A stretch of 54,396 nucleotides of DNA from Terriglobales bacterium (GTDB lineage Bacteria > Acidobacteriota > Terriglobia > Terriglobales > Acidobacteriaceae), in NCBI GenBank assembly GCA_035487355.1, contig DATHMF010000013.1:1-54396 (forward strand), given 5' to 3'. The translations under genes were made by a program, and so were the position numbers. Positions 25,742 to 35,591 of this stretch are shown here, piece by piece. The notes under the pieces were generated by a model. That model made no database searches, was not told where the DNA came from, and worked only from the letters and a program-made list of their open reading frames with translations. Numbering within the stretch: position 1 is the first letter of the stretch; each line of letters opens with the position of its first letter.

Positions 25742-26731
25742 ATGGACACATCCTTTGGTCCGGGGCTCTATTACAAACATTCGGGAAAATTCTTTGCCGG
25801 CGGCGTTTTAGTAGCTATCCTGGTCGGCTTGCTTGTGGGTCTGCCTTGCGCCTGGTTGTATGCCTGGCTCATCCACTGGAATCCATTCATCTATATTGAC
25901 GTTTTGGCAGCCCTCGGATTCGGCGCAATCATCGGAATAGTAACCGAATCGTCCCTGGAATCGCACAAGTGCCGCAGCGTTCCGGTCGCAGGATTAGCGG
26001 CCTTGCTGGTCGTGCTGGTTGCCTATTACGTAAGCTGGGCAGTCTGGCTGCATACGCTGCTGAACTATCCCGCGACCGGGTTTCTCAGAAGCCCGGCAGA
26101 TATGTGGGACGCGATCCTGTACGTGAACAGCCACGGCGCCTGGAGTCTGCGCGGCAGCGGTCTGGTAACAGGAATTCCCCTGTGGATTGCATGGGGACTC
26201 GAAGCCGCGTTTATCGTGGGCGCCGCTGTCCTCACGGCTGTCAGTAGCATGCAGCAGGCTAGTTACTGCGAGGGTTGCGATCGCTTTGCGAAGTTAAGCA
26301 AGGGCGTCTGCTATACCGGCGCCGGAAAAGCCCCCGCGATAGAAGAAAAAGCCGCATTCAAAAATTATCTCAAGGGGCTTAAACAGCACGCCACTGAGCT
26401 AAAGCCACACCTGGAGGTCAAGGATTTCTCCTACGTCGAGCAACTTGGTGCAGTACAGCCGGAGGCCATCGCGTGGTACCAATTTGACCTGACGAGCTGC
26501 CCGCAATGCAACATGACCAACACCCTGCGGGTCACACAAGTGCAAAGCAAGATTGAAGGCAAAAAGATAAAGACCGAAACCACGCAGAGCGAAGTTCTGC
26601 GCCAACTGCTGCTTTCCTCGACCGAAGCTGATGCTCTCAGAAAGCTCGGCGAAAAACTTCTGCCCACTCTTCCCAAGCTGGTGGCCGAACGCGCCCAGGC
26701 GCAAAAAGCAGCCGCCGTAGGAAAATCGTGA
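25742..26731 (+). CDS. Membrane protein with two CxxC motifs, function unknown
   Basis: 329 aa with GGGGTGA upstream of the ATG. The N-terminal 180 residues hold four membrane helices (FFAGGVLVAILVGLLVGLPC, DVLAALGFGAIIGIV, VAGLAALLVVLVAYYVSWAV and IAWGLEAAFIVGAAVLTAV). A cytoplasmic part follows with CEGC at about 178-181 and CPQC at about 256-259, a spacing that could form one zinc knuckle. The C-terminus is a charged helix. I do not recognise the family; tail-and-membrane layouts of this kind occur in acidobacterial hypothetical proteins. It appears monocistronic. Confidence 0.75.
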   Translation: MDTSFGPGLYYKHSGKFFAGGVLVAILVGLLVGLPCAWLYAWLIHWNPFIYIDVLAALGFGAIIGIVTESSLESHKCRSVPVAGLAALLVVLVAYYVSWAVWLHTLLNYPATGFLRSPADMWDAILYVNSHGAWSLRGSGLVTGIPLWIAWGLEAAFIVGAAVLTAVSSMQQASYCEGCDRFAKLSKGVCYTGAGKAPAIEEKAAFKNYLKGLKQHATELKPHLEVKDFSYVEQLGAVQPEAIAWYQFDLTSCPQCNMTNTLRVTQVQSKIEGKKIKTETTQSEVLRQLLLSSTEADALRKLGEKLLPTLPKLVAERAQAQKAAAVGKS

Positions 26732-26871
26732 GTTGGATTATTTTCATTAACAAGCGTCTTCAGGCCCGAGGCTTTATTGATCCCTGCATTAGTAATGTCC
26801 CAAATGCGCAGCTTGCGGCGCACAAGTGGAAGCCCCGTACCTTTTTGTTGCGCGCTTGTGCGCGCATCGGT

Positions 26872-26928
26872 GGGAGCCCCCGGCTTTAGCCGGGGGGGTA
26901 AGGTTCGTAGAGTTTGGGCTTTAGCCCC
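26872..26928. repeat. Pair of GGCTTTAGCC palindromes
   Basis: CCCCCGGC-TTTA-GCCGGGGG at 26877-26896 and GGGC-TTTA-GCCC at 26916-26927 share the core GGCTTTAGCC. They lie between the convergent ends of the 25742 and 26941 genes. There is no T-run directly after the first, so this is more likely a REP-type element than a terminator. Confidence 0.55.
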
Positions 26929-26940
26929 GGCCTCTTTACA

Positions 26941-28236
26941 TTATTTCGTCCCCGCCAACAAAATTTCGGCCCCCGCCAGCATGACCGGCCCTCGTCCATG
27001 CATGTCATCATCCGGATGCGGCCGCTCAATGTAGTAATTCAAATCTGTGCTGATACCCGTGCCCATGCAGGTACCTTTGACCATGCCATCAGCAGACACG
27101 TTTTTCGCGATGCCGGCAAAGGCCTTGCGGGCTACGGCCATGTTAGAGGGGTCAATCCAGCCGCGATTGACGGCACGCGCAATGCCGTAAGCAAACATTG
27201 CAGTAGAGGAAGTTTCTTCCCATAACTCAGGGTGGTCGAGCACCTGGCGCCACATGCCGTCATCCGCCTGCACCTTCTTCAGGCCCTCAATCTGCTTGCG
27301 CAGAATTTCGATAAGCTGAGCGCGCGCAGGATGATTCTCCGGCATCACCGAAAGCACCTCCACCAGCGTCAGCGTTGCCCATCCATTGCCGCGCCCCCAT
27401 TTATAGGGAGCAGGCTTTTTGTCTTTGACAAAATAACCGTGGAACCAAAGACCGTCGCTATCCTGCTCCAGGGCGGCCTGATGGATGATCTGGTTAGCAG
27501 CGTCGTCCAGATATTTCTGGTCCCCGGTATATTTCGCCCAGCGGATAAGGAACGGGGCCGACATATAAAGATCATCGGGCCAGACTGTGCCACCCAACCG
27601 GTCCGATCGCCACAGCGTGCCATCGGGCATACGGTCTTGCTTGTTGACAATCCAGTCAGCGATGCGCGCGACTACAACTTTTTCCTGCGGACTCTCTCGC
27701 TCAGGATGGCGCAGAATTCCTTCCAGCATTTGCGCACCCATCGAACCACAACTATCCAGGTTGCCCAGACGCAATAGCAGGTGAATGCTGGCTTTGTCAT
27801 ACAACTCGGCCATTTGTGGAGATTCCCCCGCGTTGGCCCGCAAATCCGTCAGCCAGGTGTAATAGCGCGAACAAATCTGATCGTGCTCGAGGACAAACTT
27901 TTCGACTTCTTTGTCTCCGGTGGCGTCGGTAGAACGTATCATTCCGTACAGCGCTACGCCCCACGGGTAAGACCAGGCGATGCCATCGGGTTTTGCTGCA
28001 GCTTGCGCCAACGCAAGCGTATTGGGATCTTTGCCTGAAGTGTAATCGCCATCCTTCAAGGGATGGAGCTGATGATGTGCCACGCGGTTGACCACGTCGC
28101 GAATTTCGTCGTCCGTGATGCTTACCGGCGCCGTCGCGTTCGCCGGTAGCTGTACATGAGTGTCATGCGTGCAGCCTGCAAGCAACAGACCCAATATCAA
28201 ACCTGTGCTTAATTTTGAAAACTTTTTTTGCTGCAT
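26941..28236 (-). CDS. GH88/GH105-like unsaturated uronyl hydrolase, lipoprotein
   Basis: 431 aa from MQQKKFSKLS; the frame is open to 28314 but this ATG leads directly into a lipoprotein signal with lipobox LLAGC at about residues 18-22. The body is an alpha/alpha-barrel of the GH88/GH105 type: WSYPWGVALYGMIR, GTVWPDDLYMSAPFLIRWA (with the catalytic Asp region), KWGRGNGWATLTLVEVL and MWRQVLDHPELWEETSSTAMFAYG. These enzymes hydrate and cleave the delta-4,5-unsaturated uronic acid left by polysaccharide lyases. That makes it a natural partner of the lyases in this window, although GH105 members usually act on rhamnogalacturonan products. It stands alone on the minus strand. Confidence 0.85.
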   Translation of the reverse strand: MQQKKFSKLSTGLILGLLLAGCTHDTHVQLPANATAPVSITDDEIRDVVNRVAHHQLHPLKDGDYTSGKDPNTLALAQAAAKPDGIAWSYPWGVALYGMIRSTDATGDKEVEKFVLEHDQICSRYYTWLTDLRANAGESPQMAELYDKASIHLLLRLGNLDSCGSMGAQMLEGILRHPERESPQEKVVVARIADWIVNKQDRMPDGTLWRSDRLGGTVWPDDLYMSAPFLIRWAKYTGDQKYLDDAANQIIHQAALEQDSDGLWFHGYFVKDKKPAPYKWGRGNGWATLTLVEVLSVMPENHPARAQLIEILRKQIEGLKKVQADDGMWRQVLDHPELWEETSSTAMFAYGIARAVNRGWIDPSNMAVARKAFAGIAKNVSADGMVKGTCMGTGISTDLNYYIERPHPDDDMHGRGPVMLAGAEILLAGTK

Positions 28237-28329
28237 ACTCGCGCGCACTCTTTTTGAGATTTCAGTCTTTGAAAAGTTCTCACACAAAGCTTTCAATTGT
28301 ATATTGGCCTGCATATTTGTGTAGGATCA

Positions 28330-28466
28330 CGTAGTGAAGAAGCGGGCTCCCGAAAGGTCACGCAGCGCCAGCCGCTCAAAGGCGGCGAATGCACCAGCTG
28401 CCTGGTGAATGGGTAACCGCGAGGTCGGACGAAAAACGAGTTTGGATTCAATCAAGGAGAACGGCA
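28330..28466 (+). other. Hairpin-rich leader upstream of the alcohol dehydrogenase gene
   Basis: A GC-rich segment with successive short hairpins: GCCGC-TCAAAG-GCGGC (28371-28386) and CACCAG-CTGC-CTGGTG (28392-28407), next to CCGAAAGG and GGTAACCGCGAGG. It ends just before the AAGGAGA ribosome-binding site. It may be a structured 5' leader, but I cannot match it to a known riboswitch. Confidence 0.3.
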
Positions 28467-29480
28467 ATGTCAAAAATGAAAGCAGTGCAAGTACCAAAAC
28501 CCGGGGCGGACTTTGAAATCGTCGAGCGTGAAATCCCCGAGCCCGGATCGGGCCAGGTAAGGATTCGCGTTCAAGCCTGTGGAATCTGCCACAGCGATGT
28601 GCTCACCAAGGAAGGCCTCTTTCCCGGCATTTCGTATCCGCGTGTGCCCGGACACGAGGTGGCCGGCGTGATCGACGAGGTCGGAGCCGGTGTGAAGGAC
28701 TGGAAGAAGGGCCAACGGGTCGGCGTCGGCTGGCATGGCGGACAGGACGGTACTTGCCTCGCGTGCCGGAGGGGAGATTTCGTGAACTGCGTGAATGGGA
28801 AGGTTTGCGGAATCAGCTATGACGGAGGCTATCAGGAATTCATGGTGGCGCCGGTGGAAGCAGTGGCCCGTATGCCCGAATCGCTCGATGTCGCCGAAGC
28901 CGCGCCGCTGATGTGCGCGGGCATTACTACGTTCAATGCTCTCCGTCATAGTAGTGCGCTGCCCAGCGACCTTGTTGCCATCCAGGGAATTGGCGGGCTT
29001 GGCCATCTGGGAGTTCAGTTCGCAAAGAAATTCGGCTATCGCGTTGCCGCCATAGGCCGCGGCGCCGATAATGCCGCGCTTGCGAAAAAACTCGGCGCAG
29101 ACGTTTATATCGACAGCGCCGCGGTGGATCCGGCGGCTGAACTGCAGAAACTTGGCGGCGCGCAAGTGATTCTTGCTACTGCGCCCAGCGGGAAATCAAT
29201 GTCGGCGCTGATCGGCGGCTTGGGGGCAAACGGCACGCTCGTGGTCATAGGAGCTTCGGCGGATCCCATCGAAGTGCAGCCCATTCAGTTGCTACTCGGC
29301 AAAAAGCGGATCCAGGGCTGGTCGGCCGGGATCCCAACCGACTCCGAGGACACGTTGCGCTTTGCGGAAATGACTGGCGTTCGCCCCATGATTGAAAAGT
29401 ACCCGCTCGCGAAGGCGGCAGAAGGCTACGCTCGCATGATGAGTGGGAAAGCGGAGTTCCGCGTCGTCCTGACGATGTGA
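28467..29480 (+). CDS. Zinc-dependent alcohol dehydrogenase (MDR superfamily)
   Basis: 337 aa; AAGGAGA lies 6 bp before the ATG. The GroES-like domain has the catalytic-zinc residues Cys (ACGICHSD) and His-Glu (PGHEVAGVIDEVG). The structural-zinc loop reads DGTCLACRRGDFVNC: three of the four usual Cys remain and the first position is Asp, as in a known subgroup. The Rossmann domain shows IQGIGGLGHLGVQFAKKFGY. It should oxidise or reduce an alcohol/aldehyde with NAD(P). The substrate is unknown. Monocistronic as far as visible. Confidence 0.88.
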   Translation: MSKMKAVQVPKPGADFEIVEREIPEPGSGQVRIRVQACGICHSDVLTKEGLFPGISYPRVPGHEVAGVIDEVGAGVKDWKKGQRVGVGWHGGQDGTCLACRRGDFVNCVNGKVCGISYDGGYQEFMVAPVEAVARMPESLDVAEAAPLMCAGITTFNALRHSSALPSDLVAIQGIGGLGHLGVQFAKKFGYRVAAIGRGADNAALAKKLGADVYIDSAAVDPAAELQKLGGAQVILATAPSGKSMSALIGGLGANGTLVVIGASADPIEVQPIQLLLGKKRIQGWSAGIPTDSEDTLRFAEMTGVRPMIEKYPLAKAAEGYARMMSGKAEFRVVLTM

Positions 29481-29833
29481 GATCTCTGAGCGGGAAGCTA
29501 TCGCCGGGATGTGGCGGACGTGCAAGTTTACGTTCTCAATGCCGGTCGTTTCGCATTAAAGCTTGTTCACACTTTACCGCCACCCGGATTTCTAAAGTGG
29601 GCAGCAAATGCGCTAAACAGGTCTATACTTTGGGAGAATTAAAACGAATGTCCGTTAGTACAGATATGCAAACGGCTTTAGGTCAAGTACTTAGGAGACC
29701 CCGGATTTTGGCTTTCGAAAACAGAAAAATAATACAAAAAATATAAATAGGAGTACCCTAGTGAGTCGCTGAATGAGCCTCGATTCAGCGGTTGGTTGTC
29801 AGTGGGCGTTTTTGCGCCCTGGAAGGAGTACGT
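29481..29833. other. Intergenic leader with two hairpins before the small protein gene
   Basis: 353 bp without a supported gene. Just before the small gene at 29834 are two hairpins: CGCTGAAT-GAGCCTCG-ATTCAGCG (29767-29790) and GGGCG-TTTTTG-CGCCC (29804-29819), the second abutting the GGAAGGAG ribosome-binding site. A role in translation control is possible. Confidence 0.5.
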
Positions 29834-30040
29834 ATGTCGTCGGCATTGCCATTTCAGCAGCGAGCGCACCAATACTTAGTGGTCTCTCCCGAAGGAATCC
29901 AGATTGAGATTCCCCAGGAACTGTTCGGGGCATTGTGTGATTTTCTCCAGGGGAACAGACCTACCGGATCGGTTGTCATCCAGTTCAGGAACGGGGGCAT
30001 TGCCGGTTTGGAGGCGCAGGTCAAGAAGATTTACAAATGA
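29834..30040 (+). CDS. Small protein, paralog of the 30723 product
   Basis: 68 aa with GGAAGGAG 5 bp upstream of the ATG. The core YLVVSPEGIQIEIPQELFGALCDFLQG is followed by GSVVIQFRNGGIAGLEAQVKKIYK. The last part (GSV.I.F.nG.i..ie...K) resembles the short DUF2292/YezD family, but the resemblance is by eye. The neighbour at 30723 encodes a longer protein with the same domain. No signal peptide or membrane segment. Function unknown. Confidence 0.7.
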   Translation: MSSALPFQQRAHQYLVVSPEGIQIEIPQELFGALCDFLQGNRPTGSVVIQFRNGGIAGLEAQVKKIYK

Positions 30041-30722
30041 AGAGATTGGGGCCTTTCTCCAATCTCAGGTTCCTTCCAGGGACGGGCTACTATGTGTTCT
30101 CATTTAGGTTCAAAGTGGGAATCCATTACCAAAATGGAACAACCGATAACCAAGTTTCATGAAATGTAATTTCGATTTGGTTTCCAAATACATTCTAAGT
30201 AGAAAATCTATTTGACATAGCTTCCCGAATTGCATAAATTGCTACCCAAGCCAGACGCCGGAATAAACGGTTTAATAATGGCTTTACAAAAAGTTGCTCC
30301 CGACAGTAGTAATAAGTCTTGTAACCGCAAGACAAGCGGTGGGCGTCGAGTAGAAAAGTAAAGATAAACCGTTTCTAGGGGCCGGCGCCGCAAAGTTTGA
30401 CGGGGCAATTGGCCCGTCAACAAATATCCAACAATCCCAAGTCATGTGGTAATAGCGGGATCTCCTTAATTTCTTCGGCCAAAATTGGGTTCCCTCGAAG
30501 ATTTTGTCTTTTTCGAAAAAGCTGGCGTCGCGGAGTTCAGGCGAAACCAACTCTCATCCGTGCGTCTCGTTACGACGTAAAGACAAAGTTTGGAACGCTA
30601 CTCTTATCTTTTCCGTGTGCGGCTGGTCTTGTTCTGCTGAAGACCTCATGCGGGTGACCTCTCTCTTGTGTGTTGCTCCCCACGGGAACGCACTATCACC
30701 TAAAGAAGAGAATTAGGAGTTT
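30041..30722. other. Long intergenic region between two small paralogs
   Basis: 682 bp with no gene I can support; short frames on both strands lack ribosome-binding sites. It contains an 8-bp hairpin TTGACGGG-GCAATTGG-CCCGTCAA (30397-30420) without a T-run, and inverted copies of ATAAACGGTTT / ATAAACCGTTT about 100 bp apart (near 30262 and 30363). An RNA gene cannot be excluded. Confidence 0.45.
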
Positions 30723-31028
30723 ATGACAGAAACCAGAGCTTATTTGGCAAATGCCACTTTGCAATTGCAGAAGAACGATGATGCCGCACCGCCTCCCCCT
30801 TCCCTGAACGTCGATAAAGCGTCTCACGCCGAAGAGTCCGATCTGGAGGGGAAGTATGTTGCTGTATCTCCTAACGGTACGCATGTACAGATTCCAAAAG
30901 AGCTGTTCCTTGCGCTCCAGGATTTTATGAAAACGCGCAAGGGGCCGGGTTCCATCACGATTCAGTTTCGCAGCGGCGAAATTATTTGTGTGGAGGCGGT
31001 GGCCAAAAAAACCTATCGCAATCCCTGA
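30723..31028 (+). CDS. Small protein, paralog of the 29834 product
   Basis: 101 aa; TTAGGAGTTT precedes the ATG. Residues 1-42 are a polar extension with five consecutive Pro-rich positions (AAPPPPSLNV). Residues 43-101 match the 68-aa paralog: YVAVSPNGTHVQIPKELFLA, LQDFMKTRKGPGSITIQFRS, GEIICVEAVAKKTYRNP. Conserved positions include VSP.G..., IP.ELF.AL.DF, GS..IQFR.G and the terminal K(K)xY. No signal peptide. A good terminator follows. The pair may be small regulatory or DNA/RNA-binding proteins; this is speculation. Confidence 0.72.
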   Translation: MTETRAYLANATLQLQKNDDAAPPPPSLNVDKASHAEESDLEGKYVAVSPNGTHVQIPKELFLALQDFMKTRKGPGSITIQFRSGEIICVEAVAKKTYRNP

Positions 31029-31524
31029 CGCTGCTTGAGATCAGCCAGCAGCAAAACACGCAGATCCGTATTGCAGAAACTCGGCTCGGAGAATGGAATT
31101 TCTCCGGGCCGCTTTTCCTTCATAATTTAAACCACGTGGAAGCGCCCACTTACCGTTTTCTGAAACAAGCTGGAGTGATATCACTTCGCTGATTCTTCAG
31201 GAATTGCAGGTATCATTGCTCCTAAGCATTCAAGAATGCCTGGCTTGGTTCGGTCTTTGAAAACTTGTTCCCTGCTGAGAGCTGATGAATATCTGCTGCC
31301 GATTCGTCGGCCCTTGGAACCGCGAACTGTTCACCACCCACAGTTTACTGATGAGTATCTATTCGGGACTACTTCGACCACCCCCATATGTACTTGAATT
31401 GGAATGACTTAACTCAACGGAGACTACTCTGAGTAATGAGGGGGTGGGGTACTACTTTGCTGTGTAATAGAAAGGCAATAGTTAGGCAAAAAAATACTAA
31501 CGTGCGGTCTTCCCGCGCCATGCA
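31029..31524. other. Intergenic region downstream of the small paralog
   Basis: 496 bp without a gene. It holds the terminator at 31082-31117 and an inverted pair CCACCCCC (near 31379) / GGGGGTGG (near 31440). Nothing else recognisable. Confidence 0.55.
31082..31117 (+). terminator. Intrinsic terminator after the 30723 gene
   Basis: A 12-bp stem CGGCTCGGAGAA / TTCTCCGGGCCG (one G-T pair) with loop TGGAAT is followed by CTTTTCCTT, 54 bp after the stop codon. Confidence 0.85.
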
Positions 31525-34374
31525 CTATCGCATTGCCATTCGCACCCTGCTCCGGGTTTTGCCGCGCACCGATGCCACCTGTGAGGTCGCCCAAGGTTTG
31601 ACTGGAGTTTGACCCGGCAAACGGAAACCCACGGGGATACTGGTATTACCACTTCCCTCCCCGGACTCTTTGCTCACGGTAAATCTCCACACTACGTCTT
31701 GCCTGGTGCAGTTGCCGTAGGAGTCGCAGATTCCTGCCTTGAGCCGTGCGGTGTAGCTTTCGCTGCCTTTCAGGATGACCTGGTTCGGGAAGAACCCCCA
31801 TGTTCCCTCTCCAATCTGATCAACCCAGCCTGGAAGCTGAACTCCATGAGAGTCAGTAACGGTAAAACTTTGTGTATCCACGCCATGCACTGGCATGGAG
31901 AAGAACGCTTTCACCACGGCGTCTTGATAGACATGTTCCGCTCCGGGTGCTGGATAAGTCGCGACTCGCAGCGGCGTCTTGTGGACAGGTGCACGGTGAA
32001 TCGAAATCACCCAGTTGCGCACCGCCATGGGCACTGGTGGCGCTCCCTCCACGACCGGTGGCTCCGTGCGGGGTGCGCGGCCGTCGCATAAACCGCCGAG
32101 CACACATGGTTCAAGCACAAAGTTATTGTTGGTGTCTGCCAGGTTGCCAAGAAAATGCAAAGCCACCACTGCTTCGACGGATTGATAATAGACAGCCGAC
32201 GAGACCGCGACTGGCCCCTGCGTCCCTGCTGGAACGACAATGGAATATCGGTCTATCTTGATCTGCGACTCGGAGTGTCCTCTGGGCTTGAGGCGGGTGT
32301 CCCTGAGGAACGAGTCGTCAAAGTAATCTCCATTGCCGTTGATGTCTTTGAACTGCGGCAGCCCGGTGGGGTTCGAGGCATTGATGACCCTACCATTCTT
32401 ATCAATCGGGAGACCATCCTTGTTGGTGACCAGATTAAGCGGCGTGGCGTACGGTAGATCGAGTGTTGGGCAGCCATTACCGAGCGACGCCACTGCCTTG
32501 AACTGCATAGAGTACGGATCGGCTGACCCAGCCGGAATTTTCCAGTTGCAACCCGGGAAATTCGGATCAACCATCTCTTCTGTCGTCAGATTTCCTACGC
32601 CGATCGAAGTGCGGTTCCAAACCTTGTCGTAGATAGGCAGCTCTTGCCCGGTCGCCAGGTCATACGCATGGATCGCCAGCCAGGCGGTGCGGCCTTCGGG
32701 GAAACCAGTGGGGAAGTTATGACCGCTGCCGGTATTGGCAATCACAACCGAAATGGGAACTGTCGCGTTCGCTGATGCGGCCTCGGGGCCTGAAAGATCC
32801 ATGCTGAGCACATGGCGCAAACGGTCCCAGGCGAGTCGTGCCTGCTGGGAATATGCTCCTCGTCTTTCCGTGTGCGTCCAGAAACCTCGGGAGTAGACAC
32901 TTCTATCGTCGGCGGAAGAGAAGCTGAAAGTCGAGAGTTCAGGATAAGGCGCGACATTCCCGCTTTGGTCAACACCTTTACCTACTAGTCCGGTAATGTA
33001 AGCATTCCCACCGACAAAATGATGCGTAAAGAAAGGATGCGGTCCACCCCCTTCGTTGGCCACGCGGTCCACCGGCGGCGGAAGCGGGCTGCCATCCTTA
33101 TATAAGGTCTGCGCCGTGCCTGGTTGACCGTAATCCTGCTGCATGTGGCAGCTCTGGCAGTCCCGCTTAAAATGCGGATCGAAGTTCGTATTGCCGGGGC
33201 GATCAGCATACGCGCTGTTGGCCCACTCGGTATAGGTGCGCTCAATCGGGAACGCACCCACCCACTTGCCCAACGGATTCTTGATGGGAAGCGCATTGGT
33301 CACATCATGGCAGGCCGCGCACATTTCTGCGCGCACGGTCATGGCCTGATAGTATCCCTTGTGTTTTGAAGGATCCATGTGCTGGTAAGGAATGTTTTGG
33401 CCGAATACCGTGCTGGTGTTGAGGTCGGTAGGATTCGGTGGGGTATTGGCCGCCAGCGGCCCAAATCGCTCCGGAAAGCCAATCGCATGAGGCGATAGCC
33501 GATACGACCCCGCACCGATGCTGTATCCCAGGTTGAGCTTGCTTTGGTCTGCTACCTGGAATGTGTCTTGTTGGTTGCTGGCCAACAGCTCTGATCGGGA
33601 CCCTGTTCCCGAAGCAGGAACGTACTGGCTGTTGCCGTGTTCGAAAGTATGAAATGGTGTGTCGCGAGTCTCTGCGTTGGTATGGCATACGGCGCAAATC
33701 ACTCCGCTCTTGCCGGCCTCGGTGTTGCGGTATTGCGGCTCAAGCGTGGCAAATGCGATGCCCGTTCCATTATCTGAGGTCGGATTGAAGTTGGGGTCAC
33801 CCAGGGCCGACTCCAGGTGTGTCAGCGGATCAAACTTCACGTTCTTGAGTGGAACGTTGTCTACGTAGTCCGTGGGCATGTGGCAACGCGAGCAGAAGAA
33901 ATCCAGAAGTGAGCCCTGGCGGGAGACAGTGTATTTCTCCGTGCCCAGGTTGAATGTTGAAGAGCATTCGCCTTGGTTCGCGAAAGGATTGTGTGTCGCT
34001 TTGCGCGTACCATCCGGAGGCTCGGGGGTATCGCATTCACCGTTAAGCGAGGTCCCACGCGCCAGCGCCAGAAAAGCCGCGCGCCAGACTGGATCGCGCC
34101 AGGCGTTCGACATCATAGACCCATTCCACTCATCGAAAATTTTCTGGTGGCAAGTCTTACACTGTGCGGGGCTGTCCTCCTGCTCCCAATGGTCATGATA
34201 GGGAGGTGGAAAGGCCTGCGCCTCCGCGAGAACGTACGGAGCTGCTTCCGGAATCCGGTTAGGGATGTCGATCATCTTGCTTGGATCGGGCTGGTAATAA
34301 ACCAGGGCGCACGTAGCCAGCGTGGTAGCCGCCAGCACCACCAATTTGAGAACTTTTCCGTTTCCGTTGATCAT
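31525..34374 (-). CDS. Large exported pentaheme cytochrome c with Ig-like C-terminus
   Basis: 949 aa. The ATG overlaps the stop of actF (ATGA), so it is translationally coupled. Residues 8-27 form an N-terminal membrane anchor or signal. Five CxxCH heme sites are visible: CKTCH (72-76), CSRCH, CAVCH, CAACH and CQSCH, all in the first half. A central beta-rich part (about 540-800) and a C-terminal Big-type domain ([20 protein letters not shown] to VVWRFTVS) follow. The layout suits a periplasmic or surface electron-transfer protein. As the last gene of the alternative complex III operon it may accept electrons from it. The partner and substrate are unknown. Confidence 0.85.
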   Translation of the reverse strand: MINGNGKVLKLVVLAATTLATCALVYYQPDPSKMIDIPNRIPEAAPYVLAEAQAFPPPYHDHWEQEDSPAQCKTCHQKIFDEWNGSMMSNAWRDPVWRAAFLALARGTSLNGECDTPEPPDGTRKATHNPFANQGECSSTFNLGTEKYTVSRQGSLLDFFCSRCHMPTDYVDNVPLKNVKFDPLTHLESALGDPNFNPTSDNGTGIAFATLEPQYRNTEAGKSGVICAVCHTNAETRDTPFHTFEHGNSQYVPASGTGSRSELLASNQQDTFQVADQSKLNLGYSIGAGSYRLSPHAIGFPERFGPLAANTPPNPTDLNTSTVFGQNIPYQHMDPSKHKGYYQAMTVRAEMCAACHDVTNALPIKNPLGKWVGAFPIERTYTEWANSAYADRPGNTNFDPHFKRDCQSCHMQQDYGQPGTAQTLYKDGSPLPPPVDRVANEGGGPHPFFTHHFVGGNAYITGLVGKGVDQSGNVAPYPELSTFSFSSADDRSVYSRGFWTHTERRGAYSQQARLAWDRLRHVLSMDLSGPEAASANATVPISVVIANTGSGHNFPTGFPEGRTAWLAIHAYDLATGQELPIYDKVWNRTSIGVGNLTTEEMVDPNFPGCNWKIPAGSADPYSMQFKAVASLGNGCPTLDLPYATPLNLVTNKDGLPIDKNGRVINASNPTGLPQFKDINGNGDYFDDSFLRDTRLKPRGHSESQIKIDRYSIVVPAGTQGPVAVSSAVYYQSVEAVVALHFLGNLADTNNNFVLEPCVLGGLCDGRAPRTEPPVVEGAPPVPMAVRNWVISIHRAPVHKTPLRVATYPAPGAEHVYQDAVVKAFFSMPVHGVDTQSFTVTDSHGVQLPGWVDQIGEGTWGFFPNQVILKGSESYTARLKAGICDSYGNCTRQDVVWRFTVSKESGEGSGNTSIPVGFRLPGQTPVKPWATSQVASVRGKTRSRVRMAMR

Positions 34375-35591
34375 TGCTCTGCTCCGGAGAATCTCACAGC
34401 GGTATGAACATTCCGATGAACCAGTGTTGGTCTCTCCGCCGCCAGGATGGGATCATTCACTGGCACCAGCGGCGCCTGGGCAAGGTTGCGCGCAAACACC
34501 AGGTATAGAAGTGCGCTGTAGCCTGCGGCGATTGCGATTTCAAAGGGCCCGATCTTCGGCGTGATCCAGAGGGAGGGCATAATTAAGAGATAGAGGTCCA
34601 GCCAGTGCCCGCACAAAAGCAGCACACAGATTGCTTTGAGCACTCGCGGAGTGCACTTTGCCCGCACCGATAGCAGCACGATAAATGGCACGGCCCAATT
34701 CACGATGAGGTTCAACGCAAACAGGTAAAGCCACGGTCCGCTTGTGCGTTTCAGATAGTGCGTCACTTCTTCCGGGATGTTCCCATACCAGATCAGCAGG
34801 TATTGGCAGGTCCAGATGTAGGCCCAAAAAGTTGAGAAGGCAAAAAGCATCTTTCCCAGGTCGTGGAGTTGATGCTCACTCACCGAGTGCGCCAGAAAGC
34901 CGCGCTCCTTCAGCAAAACGGCTGCCAGAGTTACCGCGGCGATCCCCTGAACAAATGTGCCGGCAAATACATAGACGGCAAACATGGTGCTGAACCATTG
35001 GCTGTCAAGCGAGATCAACCAGTCGTAGGCGCTCAAGGAAAATGTCACGGCGAAGACCGGAATAAACCACGCTGCATAGCGGGTCAGGCGTTGGTGAAGG
35101 ACCAGGTTCTGTCTCGGATTTCTGTCCTGCTCCAACGAGGTCCTGCGAAAGAGCCAGGCAAAAACTCCCCATAGCACCAGCGAGCCGGTCACGCGCACGA
35201 ACATCCATGGCATCTGCAGGTAGTGCACCTTGCCTGCGATGGCTGGGGCGTTGGCGAGCGCTCCGGGATGACTCCATGAATAGAGCGTTTCCCGGCCAAA
35301 GAAAAGCACCAGCATGAGTACGGCAGCTAACGGCATCGCCAGCATGAAGGCCTCTGGAATCCTGCGCAGACTGGCAGACCAACGCGCTCCCGTGAGCCGC
35401 TGCGTAGCCAGAAAGAAAATGCCGGAAACCGCAAGCGAGGCAACGTAAAAGCTATTCAGCAAAAGATTGGGCCAAGCGCGTTCCGGCGCGTAACACACAC
35501 CGAAGATGGCGACCATCGCAGCCAAAAACACCAACGCCTTCGCCCGGCTACGGCTGCGTAGAGAGATTGCGAATCGCGGGCTGTTGATCAA
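34371..35591 (-). CDS. actF: Alternative complex III integral membrane subunit ActF
   Basis: 406 aa with about ten membrane helices ([71 protein letters not shown] and others). The start is TTG, overlapping the TGA of actE (TTGA), with GGGAGG 7 bp upstream; the next internal ATG falls within the first helix. Similar to the ActF/NrfD-related quinol-binding membrane subunit of quinol:cytochrome c oxidoreductase. It is the sixth act gene in canonical order A to F. Confidence 0.85.
   Translation of the reverse strand: MINSPRFAISLRSRSRAKALVFLAAMVAIFGVCYAPERAWPNLLLNSFYVASLAVSGIFFLATQRLTGARWSASLRRIPEAFMLAMPLAAVLMLVLFFGRETLYSWSHPGALANAPAIAGKVHYLQMPWMFVRVTGSLVLWGVFAWLFRRTSLEQDRNPRQNLVLHQRLTRYAAWFIPVFAVTFSLSAYDWLISLDSQWFSTMFAVYVFAGTFVQGIAAVTLAAVLLKERGFLAHSVSEHQLHDLGKMLFAFSTFWAYIWTCQYLLIWYGNIPEEVTHYLKRTSGPWLYLFALNLIVNWAVPFIVLLSVRAKCTPRVLKAICVLLLCGHWLDLYLLIMPSLWITPKIGPFEIAIAAGYSALLYLVFARNLAQAPLVPVNDPILAAERPTLVHRNVHTAVRFSGAEQ

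Noticed and set aside
28330..28466. Cyclic-di-GMP-I (GEMM) riboswitch
   Set aside because: GGTCACGCA and a CCGAAAGG loop recall GEMM fragments, but their order and the receptor helices do not match the consensus.
30284..30657. Overlapping 87-88 codon frames between the small paralogs
   Set aside because: No ribosome-binding sites, atypical amino-acid composition and overlap on opposite strands.
31379..31447. CCACCCCC / GGGGGTGG inverted pair as terminator for the 31525 operon
   Set aside because: The arms are about 55 bp apart, only 8 bp long and not followed by a T-run on either strand.
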